From Halomonas halodenitrificans DSM 735 (GTDB lineage Bacteria > Pseudomonadota > Gammaproteobacteria > Pseudomonadales > Halomonadaceae), in the NCBI RefSeq assembly GCF_000620045.1, contig NZ_JHVH01000016.1, forward strand, positions 1-64,000: 64,000 bases of DNA, given 5' to 3'. The notes beneath the pieces were generated by a model. It had not been told where the DNA came from, did no database searches, and saw only the letters and a program-made list of their open reading frames with translations. A program made the position numbers and the translations under genes. Every line of letters begins with the position of its first letter. Positions within the stretch are counted from its first letter, which is position 1. Of the stretch, positions 24,687 through 33,758 are shown piece by piece.

Positions 24687-26678
24687 TCAGGTACGCCGGC
24701 TGACCCGCCAGTTGCCGACGATCACGGCCAGCATGGTCGCGGCACCGGCGGCTTCCACCATCAGGCTCGGATAGAACACCGCCACGATGGCAGGCAGCAG
24801 CAATGCTCGCAGGGGCCAGCCGATACGGGTAAACAGATATCCCTCCAGCGCCGCGGCGAAGGCCGCCAGGGCCAGCAGGCCCGTTACCGCGGTCCATATC
24901 AGCAGCGGCCAGGGGCCCCCCATGATGATCTCGGGGTTATAGACCATGAACAGCGGAATCAGGTAGAGCCCCTTGGCGAACTTCCAGGCCTGAAAGCCCG
25001 TTTCCATGGGTTTGGCCCCGGCGATGGCCGCGCCGGCGAAGCCGGCCAGCGCGATGGGCGGGGTGACGTTGGAATCCTGGGAGTACCAGAACACCACCAG
25101 GTGGGCGATCAGCAGCGGCACGCCAAATTCCGCGGTCAGCGCCGGCCCCACCAGCACGATCAGCACGATATAGCTGGCCGTGACCGGCAGACCCATGCCC
25201 AGCACCAGGCTGGCCAGCAACACCATGACCAGCGCCAACAGCAGGTTGCCCCCCGAGAAGGCCAGCATCATGGAGGAGAACTTCAGCCCGAGGCCGGTCA
25301 AGCCCACCACCCCGACGATGACACCGGCCACCGCACAGGCCATGGAGACAGCCACGGCATTGCGCGCGCCCAGCTCGAGTCCCTCCACCAGTTTCATCAT
25401 GGCATTGCGAGTGGCGATGGCCAGCCGCTCGCCGGTCACCGGCTGACCCTGCCGGGGCGCCACGAAGAGCATCCACACCAGAAAACGCATCACCGCCACG
25501 GCGAGCATGGTGAGGATGGCGAAATAGCCTACCCGCATCGGCGACATGTTCATCACCAGCAGCCATACCAGTACCGCCAGTGGCAGCAGGAAGTGCCAGC
25601 CCTGCCCCATCACATCGCGCATCTGGGGCAATTCATCCTTTGTCATTCCCTGCATGCCCTGCTTGAGCGCGATGATGTGCACGAAGAGATAGACGGTGCC
25701 GAAATACATGACCGCCGGCAGGATGCTGACCTTGACCACCTCCAGATAGGGCATCCTCGTGTACTCGGCGATCAAGAAGGCGCCGGCCCCCATCAGCGGC
25801 GGCATGATCTGTCCACCGGTAGAGGCCGCCGCCTCGATGCCTCCCGCCTGGTGAGGCCTGTATCCCAGGCGTTTCATCAGCGGAATGGTGAAGGCGCCGG
25901 TGGTCACCACGTTGGCGATGGCGCTACCGGAAATGGACCCCATGCCGGCGGAGGCGATCACCGCCGCCTTGGCCGGTCCGCCGCGCTGGCGACCGGTGGC
26001 GGCATAGGCCAGGTCGATGAAGAACTTGCCGGCGCCGGTGATCTCGAGGAAGGCGCCGAACAGCACGAAGATGAAGATGTAGGTGGCCGCCACCCCCATG
26101 GGCAGGCCGAAGATCCCCTCCTGCCCCAGGTAGAGCTGGCCCACCAGGCGGTCCAGGCTGTAGCCACGATGCTCGAGAATGCCGGGCAGCCACTCCCCCA
26201 GCCAGGGAAGGTCACCCCGGGGGCCGGCGAAGGCATACAGCAAGGCGATCACGCCGATCACCGTCATGCCCAGGCCTACCGCGCGGCGCGCCGCCTCCAG
26301 TACCGTCACGGTGGCGATACAACCGACCACGATATCGGTCTGGCTCCAGAATCCCGCCCGATTGATGATCTCGTCGAGATAGACCACCAGATAGCCTCCG
26401 GTGACCAGGGCCCCGGCGAAGAAGGTGGCATCGAGCAGCCAGCCGACGAGGCCACGTGGTCGCCGAGGACCGAATACCGGGAACATCAGAAAGGCCAGCA
26501 TCATGATCAGCATCAGGTGGATACTGCGCTGATAGAAGAGCCCCAGCGGCTGGATACCGGCGGAGTAGAGCTGAAACAGCGACAGTCCTACCGCCACCAG
26601 GGTGATCAGCCATAGCACCGGCCGCGCGTGATGCGCCTGGCTACCGGGGACGATGGGGGAATTGCCTGATTCGCTCAT
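24687..26678 (-). CDS. TRAP transporter fused permease (DctQM), TAXI-associated
   Basis: A 663-residue inner-membrane protein that joins the small (DctQ-like, helices to about residue 200) and large (DctM-like) TRAP subunits in one chain, as usual for TAXI-type systems. Family motifs: GAFLEITGAGKFFIDLAYAATGRQRGGPAKAAVIASAGMGSISGSAIANVVTTGAFTIPLMKR and GGQIMPPLMGAGAFLIAEYT, then PPIALAGFAGAAIAGAKPMETGFQAWKF. It drives sodium- or proton-coupled uptake with the binding protein encoded two genes upstream. AGGAG precedes the ATG. Confidence 0.93.
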   Translation of the reverse strand: MSESGNSPIVPGSQAHHARPVLWLITLVAVGLSLFQLYSAGIQPLGLFYQRSIHLMLIMMLAFLMFPVFGPRRPRGLVGWLLDATFFAGALVTGGYLVVYLDEIINRAGFWSQTDIVVGCIATVTVLEAARRAVGLGMTVIGVIALLYAFAGPRGDLPWLGEWLPGILEHRGYSLDRLVGQLYLGQEGIFGLPMGVAATYIFIFVLFGAFLEITGAGKFFIDLAYAATGRQRGGPAKAAVIASAGMGSISGSAIANVVTTGAFTIPLMKRLGYRPHQAGGIEAAASTGGQIMPPLMGAGAFLIAEYTRMPYLEVVKVSILPAVMYFGTVYLFVHIIALKQGMQGMTKDELPQMRDVMGQGWHFLLPLAVLVWLLVMNMSPMRVGYFAILTMLAVAVMRFLVWMLFVAPRQGQPVTGERLAIATRNAMMKLVEGLELGARNAVAVSMACAVAGVIVGVVGLTGLGLKFSSMMLAFSGGNLLLALVMVLLASLVLGMGLPVTASYIVLIVLVGPALTAEFGVPLLIAHLVVFWYSQDSNVTPPIALAGFAGAAIAGAKPMETGFQAWKFAKGLYLIPLFMVYNPEIIMGGPWPLLIWTAVTGLLALAAFAAALEGYLFTRIGWPLRALLLPAIVAVFYPSLMVEAAGAATMLAVIVGNWRVSRRT

Positions 26679-26719
26679 GTCGGTCTCCTGGGGGTCGTGG
26701 TTGGCGGGGCCAGGGGCAT

Positions 26720-27214
26720 TCAGGGCGCATCGAGGCGCACGGTAACGGGCCGGTGGGCGGCCAGGCGACTCAAGCTGATGCGTTTCTCGTCGACCACCAG
26801 ACGATGGTCCACGGCGAGGCTGCCTACCCGGAGGCGATAGGCATTGCCCGGCACCGGCTCGTCGAGATCCTCGATCCAGTAGCCGCCCTCGCCGTCCGAG
26901 ACCTGACGGCCACGGCCGGGAACATGATCGAGCCCGGCGGCGAAATCCGGCAGATGGCTGCGTTCGAGCAGCATGCGCCCTTCGCGATGCCGGTAGCAGT
27001 CAAGCACCGCAAACCCCTCCACCGAGTGGTTCCACTCCAGGCACCAGCCTTCTCCCTCGGGCATGGGCAACGACACCAGGATCGTTCCCTGATCATCGAT
27101 AACCTCGAGGCGTGTCTCGTCCTGGCCCGCCGCCGGAAAGGCCAGGACGAGACACGCACACAGCAGCAGGGCGGGCAGCCTGGCCCGCCCTGCCAACGAG
27201 CGTGAATCACGCAT
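26720..27214 (-). CDS. DUF1850 protein, partner of the TAXI-TRAP transporter
   Basis: A 164-residue protein with a signal peptide-like start (RLPALLLCACLVLAFPAAG) and the DUF1850 pattern: LEVIDDQGTILVSLPMPEGEGWCLEWNHSVEGFAVLDCYR and ending in LVVDEKRISLSRLAAH. DUF1850 genes are very often placed between TAXI binding protein and fused permease genes, exactly as here, but their task is unknown; it could assist binding-protein docking or folding. It begins four bases after the stop of the binding-protein gene. Confidence 0.85.
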   Translation of the reverse strand: MRDSRSLAGRARLPALLLCACLVLAFPAAGQDETRLEVIDDQGTILVSLPMPEGEGWCLEWNHSVEGFAVLDCYRHREGRMLLERSHLPDFAAGLDHVPGRGRQVSDGEGGYWIEDLDEPVPGNAYRLRVGSLAVDHRLVVDEKRISLSRLAAHRPVTVRLDAP

Positions 27215-27218
27215 CGCT

Positions 27219-28190
27219 TCAGGGACGCTGATGGTCGGCGATGTCGGCGCCGACTTCCTCGTAATAGCGCAGAGCGCCCGGATGGAAGGCGATCGGTGTG
27301 GAATTGACGCTGAACTCTACGGTGGTGTCGTTGGCCGCCGGATGCACCTCGATCAGCTCATCGGTCCGCTCGAAGAGCATCCTGGTGATCTGATAGGCCA
27401 GCTCTTCATCCATCTCGCTGCTCACCGCCAGCACGTTGGGGATGCCGATGGTCTGCACGCCCTCTTCCATGCCTTCATAGAGGCCGGCGCGCAGCTCGTA
27501 GGGGGCGAACACCGAGACGTTCTCGCGGGCATTGGCCACCTCCTCGTCGGAGAGGCCGACCAGGCGGATATCGCGGGTGGTGGCCAGGTTCATGATCGAA
27601 CTGGTGGGCGGCCCCACGCTCCAGAAGCCGGCGGCGATATCGCCGTCACGGATGGCGTCGGCGGTCTCGTTGAAGTTGAGGCGACGCGGGTCGAAGTCAT
27701 CGTAGCTGATGCCATTGGCCTCGAGCAGCGCCCTGGCGTTGAGCTCGGTGCCGCTGCCCGGCGCCCCCACCGAGATTGTCTGCCCTTCCAGGTCATCAAG
27801 ACTTTCGATGCCGGAGTCGGCGAGGGTCACGAGCTGTACGGCGTTGGGATAGACCGACGCCAGCGCCCGGATGTTCTCCAGCTGACGCCCCTCGAAGTCC
27901 CCCGTGCCGCTATAGGCCTGATGGACGGTATCGGCCAGGGCCAGGGCGAGGTCAGAGTCGCCACGCCACACCAGCCCCATGTTCTCCACCGAAGCCCCGG
28001 TCACCTCGGCAACGGCATCATGGCCATCGATATGCTCGCCGATCATCTCGGCCAGGCCACCCCCCAGCGGATAATAGGTGCCGCCCGTACCGCCGGTGGC
28101 GACGGAGAGCTGCTGCTGGGCCGCCGCCAGCGGAGCCGTCGCGATCAGCGAGGCGGTGACGGCGGTCTTCATGACGTTCGTGGCTTTCAT
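27219..28190 (-). CDS. TAXI-family TRAP transporter substrate-binding protein
   Basis: A 323-residue periplasmic protein, signal peptide MKATNVMKTAVTASLIATAPLAAA. The TAXI signature is SVATGGTGGTYYPLGGGLAEMI, followed by EVTGASVENMGLVWRGDSDLALALADT and GAPGSGTELNARALLEANG. Ligands known for the family include glutamate and 2-oxoglutarate; the substrate here is unknown. GAGGAATGCC precedes the start. It heads the three-gene TRAP unit. Confidence 0.92.
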   Translation of the reverse strand: MKATNVMKTAVTASLIATAPLAAAQQQLSVATGGTGGTYYPLGGGLAEMIGEHIDGHDAVAEVTGASVENMGLVWRGDSDLALALADTVHQAYSGTGDFEGRQLENIRALASVYPNAVQLVTLADSGIESLDDLEGQTISVGAPGSGTELNARALLEANGISYDDFDPRRLNFNETADAIRDGDIAAGFWSVGPPTSSIMNLATTRDIRLVGLSDEEVANARENVSVFAPYELRAGLYEGMEEGVQTIGIPNVLAVSSEMDEELAYQITRMLFERTDELIEVHPAANDTTVEFSVNSTPIAFHPGALRYYEEVGADIADHQRP

Positions 28191-28344
28191 GGCATTCCTC
28201 CGGTCCTGGAACCAGGTTGTCGTGTTGTCGTTGTAGACGCCGCAACGGCGTGCCACCTCACGCTAGCATGTGCCGGGCGTGAGAGCCTATCTCCCTGTTT
28301 TCTACGTTTCCGGAAAAATTCGGCAATGCCGCCAGGACCGGGAT

Positions 28345-29541
28345 TCAGCCATCCACCATCGTCTTCACCTGGTCGACGATATGGGCGCCGATGGGGATCG
28401 CCGAGGTGGCGGCAGGCGATGGAGCATTGCCCACATTGAGGGTGCGCCGGGTGTTCACGAACAGGAAGTCATCCACCAGCTTGCCATCCCGGGATACCGC
28501 CTGGGCACGTACTCCTGCCGGGTAGGGCTCGAGATCCTCGAGCGTCAAACCCGGACAGTACTTGCGCACCAGTTCGAGATAGCCACGCTTGTGCAGGGAG
28601 TTCTTCATCTCGGCAAGCCCCGGGCGCAGGTTCCTGCCCAGCACCCTGAGGATCCCCGGGTCGGTGAACATCTTGGCCAGATCACGGGGCGAGACATCCC
28701 GACGGCGGTAGCCCTCGCGCTTTAACGCCAGCACCGCATTGGGCCCCACCGTCACGCTGCCATCGATCATGCGCGTCAGGTGCACCCCGAGAAACGGCAT
28801 GGAGGGATCGGGGATCGGATAGATCAGGTGATTGACGATGTGGTTGTGCGTCTCCGGCAGCCGATAGTACTCGCCACGGAAGGGGCAGATGGTGAAGCCC
28901 GGGTCCTGGCCCAGCATGCGCACCACCCGGTCGGCCATCAGCCCCGAACAGGTAACCAGATAACGGCCGCTGAATTCACCGGCGGCGCTGGACACCACCA
29001 CCTCCCGGGCCCGCTCCTCCAGGCCGGTGACTTCGGCGTTGTAGCGGATCTCGCCGCCCATTCGCGCGAATTCGGCGGCCATGGCGCGGGTCACCTCGGC
29101 ATAGTCGACGATGCCGCTGGAGGGCACGAAGATCCCGCCCAGCCCGGTGATATGGGGTTCGCGCTCGGCCAGCGCCGCGGCGGAGAGCCATTCGCGCTCC
29201 AGGCCATTGGCGGCGGTTCGCTCCCACAGCGCCTCCATGCGCTGCATCTCGAGCTCGCTGGTCGCCACCAGCACCTTGCCGCAGGTGTCGTAGGCGATGC
29301 CGTGTTCATCACAGAACGCCTGGGTGGCACGATTGCCTTCGAGGCAGAAGCGCGCCTTGAGGCTACCCGGGGTGTAATAGACCCCGGCATGAATCACCCC
29401 GCTGTTGTGACCGGTCTGATGATGTGCCGACCCCGCTTCCTTCTCGAGCAGCAGCATCCTGCTGTCGGGATAGGTCTGCTTGAGTTGCATGGCGGTGGAC
29501 ATGCCCAGAATGCCGCCGCCGATGATGATGAAGTCGTACAT
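28345..29541 (-). CDS. lhgO: L-2-hydroxyglutarate oxidase/dehydrogenase
   Basis: A 398-residue FAD enzyme that oxidises L-2-hydroxyglutarate to 2-oxoglutarate and passes electrons to the quinone pool. FAD-binding dinucleotide fold at MYDFIIIGGGILGMSTAMQL, then HQTGHNSGVIHAGVYYTPGSLKARFC, a hallmark of LhgO, and the C-terminal RAQAVSRDGKLVDDFLF and NAPSPAATSAIPIG. It lies downstream of glaH on the same strand, the conserved csiD-lhgO pair, so the pair turns glutarate into 2-oxoglutarate. A hairpin sits in the spacer. Confidence 0.95.
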   Translation of the reverse strand: MYDFIIIGGGILGMSTAMQLKQTYPDSRMLLLEKEAGSAHHQTGHNSGVIHAGVYYTPGSLKARFCLEGNRATQAFCDEHGIAYDTCGKVLVATSELEMQRMEALWERTAANGLEREWLSAAALAEREPHITGLGGIFVPSSGIVDYAEVTRAMAAEFARMGGEIRYNAEVTGLEERAREVVVSSAAGEFSGRYLVTCSGLMADRVVRMLGQDPGFTICPFRGEYYRLPETHNHIVNHLIYPIPDPSMPFLGVHLTRMIDGSVTVGPNAVLALKREGYRRRDVSPRDLAKMFTDPGILRVLGRNLRPGLAEMKNSLHKRGYLELVRKYCPGLTLEDLEPYPAGVRAQAVSRDGKLVDDFLFVNTRRTLNVGNAPSPAATSAIPIGAHIVDQVKTMVDG

Positions 29542-29566
29542 GCCGCTCTCGCTCCTGCAATGGAAT

Positions 29567-29592
29567 AGCCACGCCGTTCCCACGGCGTGGCT
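29567..29592 (-). terminator. Intercistronic hairpin between glaH and lhgO
   Basis: A perfect 11-bp inverted repeat (AGCCACGCCGT / ACGGCGTGGCT) with a four-base loop, without a T-run. It could be an attenuator or an mRNA-processing or stability element that sets the ratio of the two proteins. Structure is seen; role is inference. Confidence 0.5.
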
Positions 29593-29625
29593 TGATCAGG
29601 GTAACTCGTTGATCCTGGGCACGTC

Positions 29626-30606
29626 CTACACCTGACGCGGGTCGCGCAGGGTCCTGGCGTGGGTGAAGTAGCCGCGCTGGCGCATCAGCTCGCGACGCAG
29701 ATCCGGATGCGACGTGAAGCGGTCGCGGCCATGCAGCCAGAAGTGGTTGTTGATCAGCAGGAAGCTGCCCACCGGATTGGGCACAGAGAGAGTGCCCGAG
29801 CTGTTCTCGAGCGACTCGGAGAGATCGGTGAGCCAGTTGCCCTCCTCGAAGTCCCTGGGCTGTACGAACTGGTCGATGTAGGACATGACCGGGCGTCCTT
29901 CGCGGTCGACATCGAACACCGGGTGAAAGATATCTCGGGCCACGTTCTTGCTGGGCGGTGCGGTCCAGCGCATGGGGCGATGCGCCAGCGGGTGCGTATA
30001 GAAGCGCTCGAGGTCTTTCCAGTCGTCCAGGTGCAGCAGCAGCGAATTGCCCCCTTCCATGTTCTGCTCGTCGATCTTCATCATCAACACGTAGTCGGTG
30101 TCCTGCTCGACGAAGGTACCGTCATTGTGCAGCTCCATCACGCGATGCGGCTGACGTAGATAACTGTCGGAGTCGTCGACGTTCTTGACCACGAAGCGTG
30201 CATAGTACTGCCCGCTCATGGCATCGAAGTTGGAGCGCCCCATCAGATGTGCCACGGCAGTGGCCAGCTTGACCATGTCGTCGGCCCGTTCGACGTCATC
30301 CAGCCCTTCCGGTACCACCTGGAAACCACCGGTGGCACGATCCACGAGCGTATTGACCAGCACCGGCTGCAGGGTGTTTCCGCACAGGTCATCGAGAATG
30401 CTGGCGACCCGGAAGCGCAGCATCGACTTGTACTCGAGCGCCTGCACCGGCCACTCGCTGACGGCCGAAAGAAAGGCCTCGACCACCTCACGGGATATCG
30501 TCAGCTGCAGCAGGCGTGGCGACTGAGAAGACGGTGTCAGGGTGAAGCCCTGAATATTGGCGGGTAGAGGCATGGCGGTTTCGGGTAGCTGGGTCAGCAC
30601 GGTCAT
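29626..30606 (-). CDS. glaH: Glutarate 2-hydroxylase (CsiD/GlaH)
   Basis: A 326-residue 2-oxoglutarate/Fe(II) dioxygenase that hydroxylates glutarate to L-2-hydroxyglutarate. The iron-binding H-x-D is in [13 protein letters not shown] and the second His in [11 protein letters not shown]; the CsiD pattern [19 protein letters not shown] and [30 protein letters not shown] is clear. The start at MTVLTQLPE has GGAG at good spacing; an in-frame ATG 33 bases later is also possible. With lhgO and the nearby gabT/gabD genes it completes the lysine (5-aminovalerate) degradation route without CoA. Confidence 0.95.
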   Translation of the reverse strand: MTVLTQLPETAMPLPANIQGFTLTPSSQSPRLLQLTISREVVEAFLSAVSEWPVQALEYKSMLRFRVASILDDLCGNTLQPVLVNTLVDRATGGFQVVPEGLDDVERADDMVKLATAVAHLMGRSNFDAMSGQYYARFVVKNVDDSDSYLRQPHRVMELHNDGTFVEQDTDYVLMMKIDEQNMEGGNSLLLHLDDWKDLERFYTHPLAHRPMRWTAPPSKNVARDIFHPVFDVDREGRPVMSYIDQFVQPRDFEEGNWLTDLSESLENSSGTLSVPNPVGSFLLINNHFWLHGRDRFTSHPDLRRELMRQRGYFTHARTLRDPRQV

Positions 30607-30626
30607 CTCAGGGGCTCCGGAGTGTC

Positions 30627-30695
30627 ATGGATTGTCTTGTAAAAATATCTACATTTTTATATTTAGTCAATATTTTTGACCCGATGGATTGTCTT
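30627..30695 (-). promoter_or_regulatory. Promoter/operator region of glaH with a 12-bp direct repeat
   Basis: ATGGATTGTCTT occurs at 30627-30638 and again at 30684-30695, enclosing a very AT-rich stretch with an inverted repeat AAAAATAT (30641-30648) / ATATTTTT (30670-30677). In a GC-rich genome this is a clear promoter signature. The repeats are candidates for a regulator such as CsiR (GntR) or LysR; no such gene is adjacent. Confidence 0.5.
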
Positions 30696-30730
30696 CCCGC
30701 CACTCGGCTCATCTATCTCCGGCAAAATGT

Positions 30731-30775
30731 AAAAACCCCCTCGCCGAGGCTTCTGTAAAGCCCCCGCGAAGGGGT
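30731..30775 (-). terminator. Rho-independent terminator after gabT
   Basis: Read on the minus strand, ACCCCTTCGC pairs with GCGAGGGGGT (one mismatch) and an inner stem GGCTT/AAGCC with loop TACAG lies between; a run of five T follows directly. It closes the gabD-gabT transcript and separates it from the glaH promoter. Confidence 0.75.
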
Positions 30776-30816
30776 CATGCTGGAACGGTCGAGTGGTTCA
30801 GGCCATGCCTACATCA

Positions 30817-32103
30817 TCAGCCTGCCAACGCCTCCAGTGAGCGTTCGATGATGCCTAGCCCTTCTTCCAATACCTCATCGGATACGGTGATCGGCACCAG
30901 AACCCGCACGGTATTGTTGTAGAAGCCACAGGAGAGCAGGATCAAACCTTCCTCTCGGGCCTTCGCGCACAGTGCCTGCGCCTTTTCCGGATCGGGCCTA
31001 CCCTCGACATCAAGCAGTTCGAAGGCGGCCATGGCACCAAGGTTGCGCCCGTGGCCGACCCCCGCAAAGCGTTCTTCCCAGGCATTGAAGCGCTTGGCCA
31101 GCAGGTCACCCATCCGGGCACTGCGCGCCAGGATATCCTCCTCCTCGATGGTATCCATCACCGCCAGAGCCGCGGCGCAGGAGAGCGGATTACCGCTGTA
31201 GGTGCCGCCCAGGGAGCCGGCCCCGGAGGAATCCATCAGCTCTGCGGTTCCCACTACCGCCGAGAGGGGCATGCCGTTGGCCAGCGACTTGGCAGTGGTC
31301 AGCATGTCGGCCTCGATGCCGGCATGCTCGAGGGCAAACATCTTGCCGGTACGCGCAAAGCCTGACTGCACCTCATCGATGATCAGCAGGATGCCGTGCC
31401 GATCGCAGAGTTCACGCAGGGCCTTGAGGTAGTCGGCCGAGGCAATATAGAAGCCGCCCTCACCCTGTACCGGCTCGATGACAATCGCGGCGACGCGGTG
31501 GGCCGGGATATCCGTCTTGAACAGCTTCTCCAGCGCCGCCAGGGCTGCCTCATCGCTGATGCCGTGCAGCGGGTTGGGATAAGGAGCGCGGTAGACATCC
31601 CCCGGCATCGGACCAAAATCATTCTTGTAGGGCAGCACCTTGCCGGTCATGGCCAGGGTCATCATGGTACGGCCGTGGAAGGCGCCGTCGAAGGTAATGA
31701 CGCCGCTGCGACCGGTAGCCGCTCGTGCGATCTTGACCGCGTTTTCCAGTGCCTCGGCCCCGGTATTGACCAGCATGGCCTTGCGTTCCGGGCCTTTTAC
31801 CGGTGCTATCTCGCATAACCGCTGGCAAAGCTGAACATAGGGGGCATAGGAAATGACCGCCGAACAGGTGTGCATGACGCGTTCGAGCTGCTCCTGCACC
31901 GCCTTGACGATTCGGGGGTGGCGATGCCCCAGGTTAAGCACGCCGATACCACCGGCGAAGTCGATCCAGCGACGACCGTCCTCATCCCATAGCTCGGCAT
32001 TCTCGGCACGCGCCACGAACTGCTCGGTGGGAGTAGCGGCACCCTTGGCGACAAAGCGCTTCTTGAGCTCATTCAAGTCGGCATTGGTGAACGTGTTGGT
32101 CAT
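30817..32103 (-). CDS. gabT: 4-aminobutyrate / 5-aminovalerate aminotransferase
   Basis: A 428-residue class III PLP aminotransferase, 2-oxoglutarate-dependent. Motifs: AGGIGVLNLGHRHPRIVKAV, VNTGAEALENAVKIARAATGRSGVITFDGAFHGRT, IVIEPVQGEGGFY, LIIDEVQSGFARTG and the PLP lysine in TTAKSLANGMPLSAVVG. GabT and DavT cannot be told apart from sequence alone; the glaH-lhgO genes next door argue for use in the 5-aminovalerate to glutarate route as well as GABA. It is 56 bases after gabD. Confidence 0.94.
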   Translation of the reverse strand: MTNTFTNADLNELKKRFVAKGAATPTEQFVARAENAELWDEDGRRWIDFAGGIGVLNLGHRHPRIVKAVQEQLERVMHTCSAVISYAPYVQLCQRLCEIAPVKGPERKAMLVNTGAEALENAVKIARAATGRSGVITFDGAFHGRTMMTLAMTGKVLPYKNDFGPMPGDVYRAPYPNPLHGISDEAALAALEKLFKTDIPAHRVAAIVIEPVQGEGGFYIASADYLKALRELCDRHGILLIIDEVQSGFARTGKMFALEHAGIEADMLTTAKSLANGMPLSAVVGTAELMDSSGAGSLGGTYSGNPLSCAAALAVMDTIEEEDILARSARMGDLLAKRFNAWEERFAGVGHGRNLGAMAAFELLDVEGRPDPEKAQALCAKAREEGLILLSCGFYNNTVRVLVPITVSDEVLEEGLGIIERSLEALAG

Positions 32104-32159
32104 GATGAAATCCTTGTTGATACTCGGAATGAATGATGACTCGCTGGGCGGGGACAGGG

Positions 32160-33614
32160 TCAGAGCCCGCCTACGCAGACGTACTTGAGCTCGGTGAACT
32201 CCTCGAGGCCGTGATGCGACCCCTCACGACCCAGGCCGGACTCCTTGACACCACCGAAGGGGGCAAGCTCGGTAGAGATCAATCCTTCGTTGACCCCGAC
32301 CATGCCGTATTCCAGTCCCTCCATGACCCGCCAGATACGGCGGTAGTCACGCGTGTAGAAGTAAGCCGCCAGGCCGAAGGGGGTATCATTGGCCATGGCA
32401 ATCGCCTCCCGGTCATCGTGGAAGCGGAACACCGGCGCCAGGGGACCAAAGGTTTCCTCGGTCGCGACACGCATCTCGGGCGTGACATCGGCAATCACCG
32501 TCGGCGCGTAGAAGCTGTGTCCGAGGGAGTGAGGCTGACCGCCGCACAGCAGGCGCCCTCCCCTGGCCACGGCGTCATCCACATGACGCTGCACCTTGTC
32601 GACGGCCGCCTGGTTGATCAGCGGACCGACCACGGTGTCCTGCTCCCGTCCATCCCCCACCGGCAGTGCCGCGACACGCTCCGCCAACGCCTCGACAAAG
32701 GCCTCGTAGATGCCATCCTGAACCAGAAAACGGTTGGTACAGACACAGGTCTGGCCGGCGTTTCGATACTTGGAGGCAATCGCTCCCGTCATGGCAGCAT
32801 CGAGATCGGCGTCATCGAAGACGATAAAGGGCGCGTTGCCCCCCAGCTCCATGGAAGCCTTCTTGACGGTATCGGCACACTGGGCCAGCAACTTCTTGCC
32901 GACGGGCGTGGATCCGGTAAAGGAAATCTTGCGCACCCTGGGGTCGGTGGTCAGCACCTCCCCGACGGCGGCCGGCGATGCGGCGGTCACCACGTTGATC
33001 ACCCCTTCGGGCATTCCCGACTGGCGGGCCAGCCTGGCGAGTGCCAGGGCCGTCAAGGGCGTCGCCTCGGCCGGCTTGATGACAACCGTGCAGCCCGCGG
33101 CAATGGCTGGTGCGCACTTGCGCGTGATCATGGCCATGGGGAAGTTCCAGGGCGTGATGGCGGCCACGACGCCTATGGGCTCGCGCAGCACCAATAGACG
33201 CTTGTCGGCGGCATGGGAAGGAAGCGTTTCCCCTGCCATCCGCTTGGCTTCTTCGGCGAAGAACTCGACAAAACTGGCGCCGTAAGTCACCTCGCCACGC
33301 GACTCGCTCAACGGCTTGCCCTGTTCCAGGGTCATCAGCTCGGCAAGCGCCTCGGCATGCTCATTAATACGCTCGAACCAGGCTCGCAGAATGGCCGAGC
33401 GCTGCTTGACGGGGGTTGCTTTCCAGCCAGCACTCGCCGCATCGGCGGCAGCCACCGCGGCACGAGTCTCCTCGGCACCCAGGTCGGCCACCCGGGCCAT
33501 CGTCTCTCCTGTTGCCGGGTTGGTCACGTCAAAGTGGCTCGAGCCGGTGCACCAGCTCTCTCCGACCAGAGCGGCGGCAGTGCCGTCGGTCAGCAGCGAG
33601 TCGATCAGCGTCAT
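32160..33614 (-). CDS. gabD: Succinate-semialdehyde / glutarate-semialdehyde dehydrogenase (NADP-type)
   Basis: A 484-residue aldehyde dehydrogenase. Catalytic residues: Glu in MELGGNAPFIVFDDADLD and Cys in NAGQTCVCTNRFLVQ, with the cofactor region AAITPWNFPMAMITRKCAPAIAAGCTVVIKPAEATPL. The CVCTNRF form is typical of GabD/DavD. It takes the semialdehyde made by the aminotransferase to succinate or glutarate. It is the first gene of the gabD-gabT unit and is divergent from a GabR-type regulator, with direct repeats in between. Confidence 0.94.
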   Translation of the reverse strand: MTLIDSLLTDGTAAALVGESWCTGSSHFDVTNPATGETMARVADLGAEETRAAVAAADAASAGWKATPVKQRSAILRAWFERINEHAEALAELMTLEQGKPLSESRGEVTYGASFVEFFAEEAKRMAGETLPSHAADKRLLVLREPIGVVAAITPWNFPMAMITRKCAPAIAAGCTVVIKPAEATPLTALALARLARQSGMPEGVINVVTAASPAAVGEVLTTDPRVRKISFTGSTPVGKKLLAQCADTVKKASMELGGNAPFIVFDDADLDAAMTGAIASKYRNAGQTCVCTNRFLVQDGIYEAFVEALAERVAALPVGDGREQDTVVGPLINQAAVDKVQRHVDDAVARGGRLLCGGQPHSLGHSFYAPTVIADVTPEMRVATEETFGPLAPVFRFHDDREAIAMANDTPFGLAAYFYTRDYRRIWRVMEGLEYGMVGVNEGLISTELAPFGGVKESGLGREGSHHGLEEFTELKYVCVGGL

Positions 33615-33673
33615 GGGTATGTCCTTGTCTTCATTATCCAGGGGCAAGCTATCAGCTCTCGGTGCTGCAACCT

Positions 33674-33705
33674 ATGGACCAATCAGCATGCAGAATGGAC
33701 CAATC
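33674..33705. promoter_or_regulatory. Direct-repeat operator between gabD and the MocR regulator
   Basis: ATGGACCAATC occurs twice (33674-33684 and 33695-33705), start to start 21 bases, two helical turns, on the same face. A third partial CCAATC is at 33730-33735. MocR/GabR proteins bind pairs of direct repeats as head-to-tail dimers, so this is the likely site controlling gabD-gabT and the regulator itself. Confidence 0.7.
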
Positions 33706-33758
33706 TGGCAGGCCCGAGGCATAATCCGGCCAATCCCCCTCATGGAAGCTGCTGCGAC

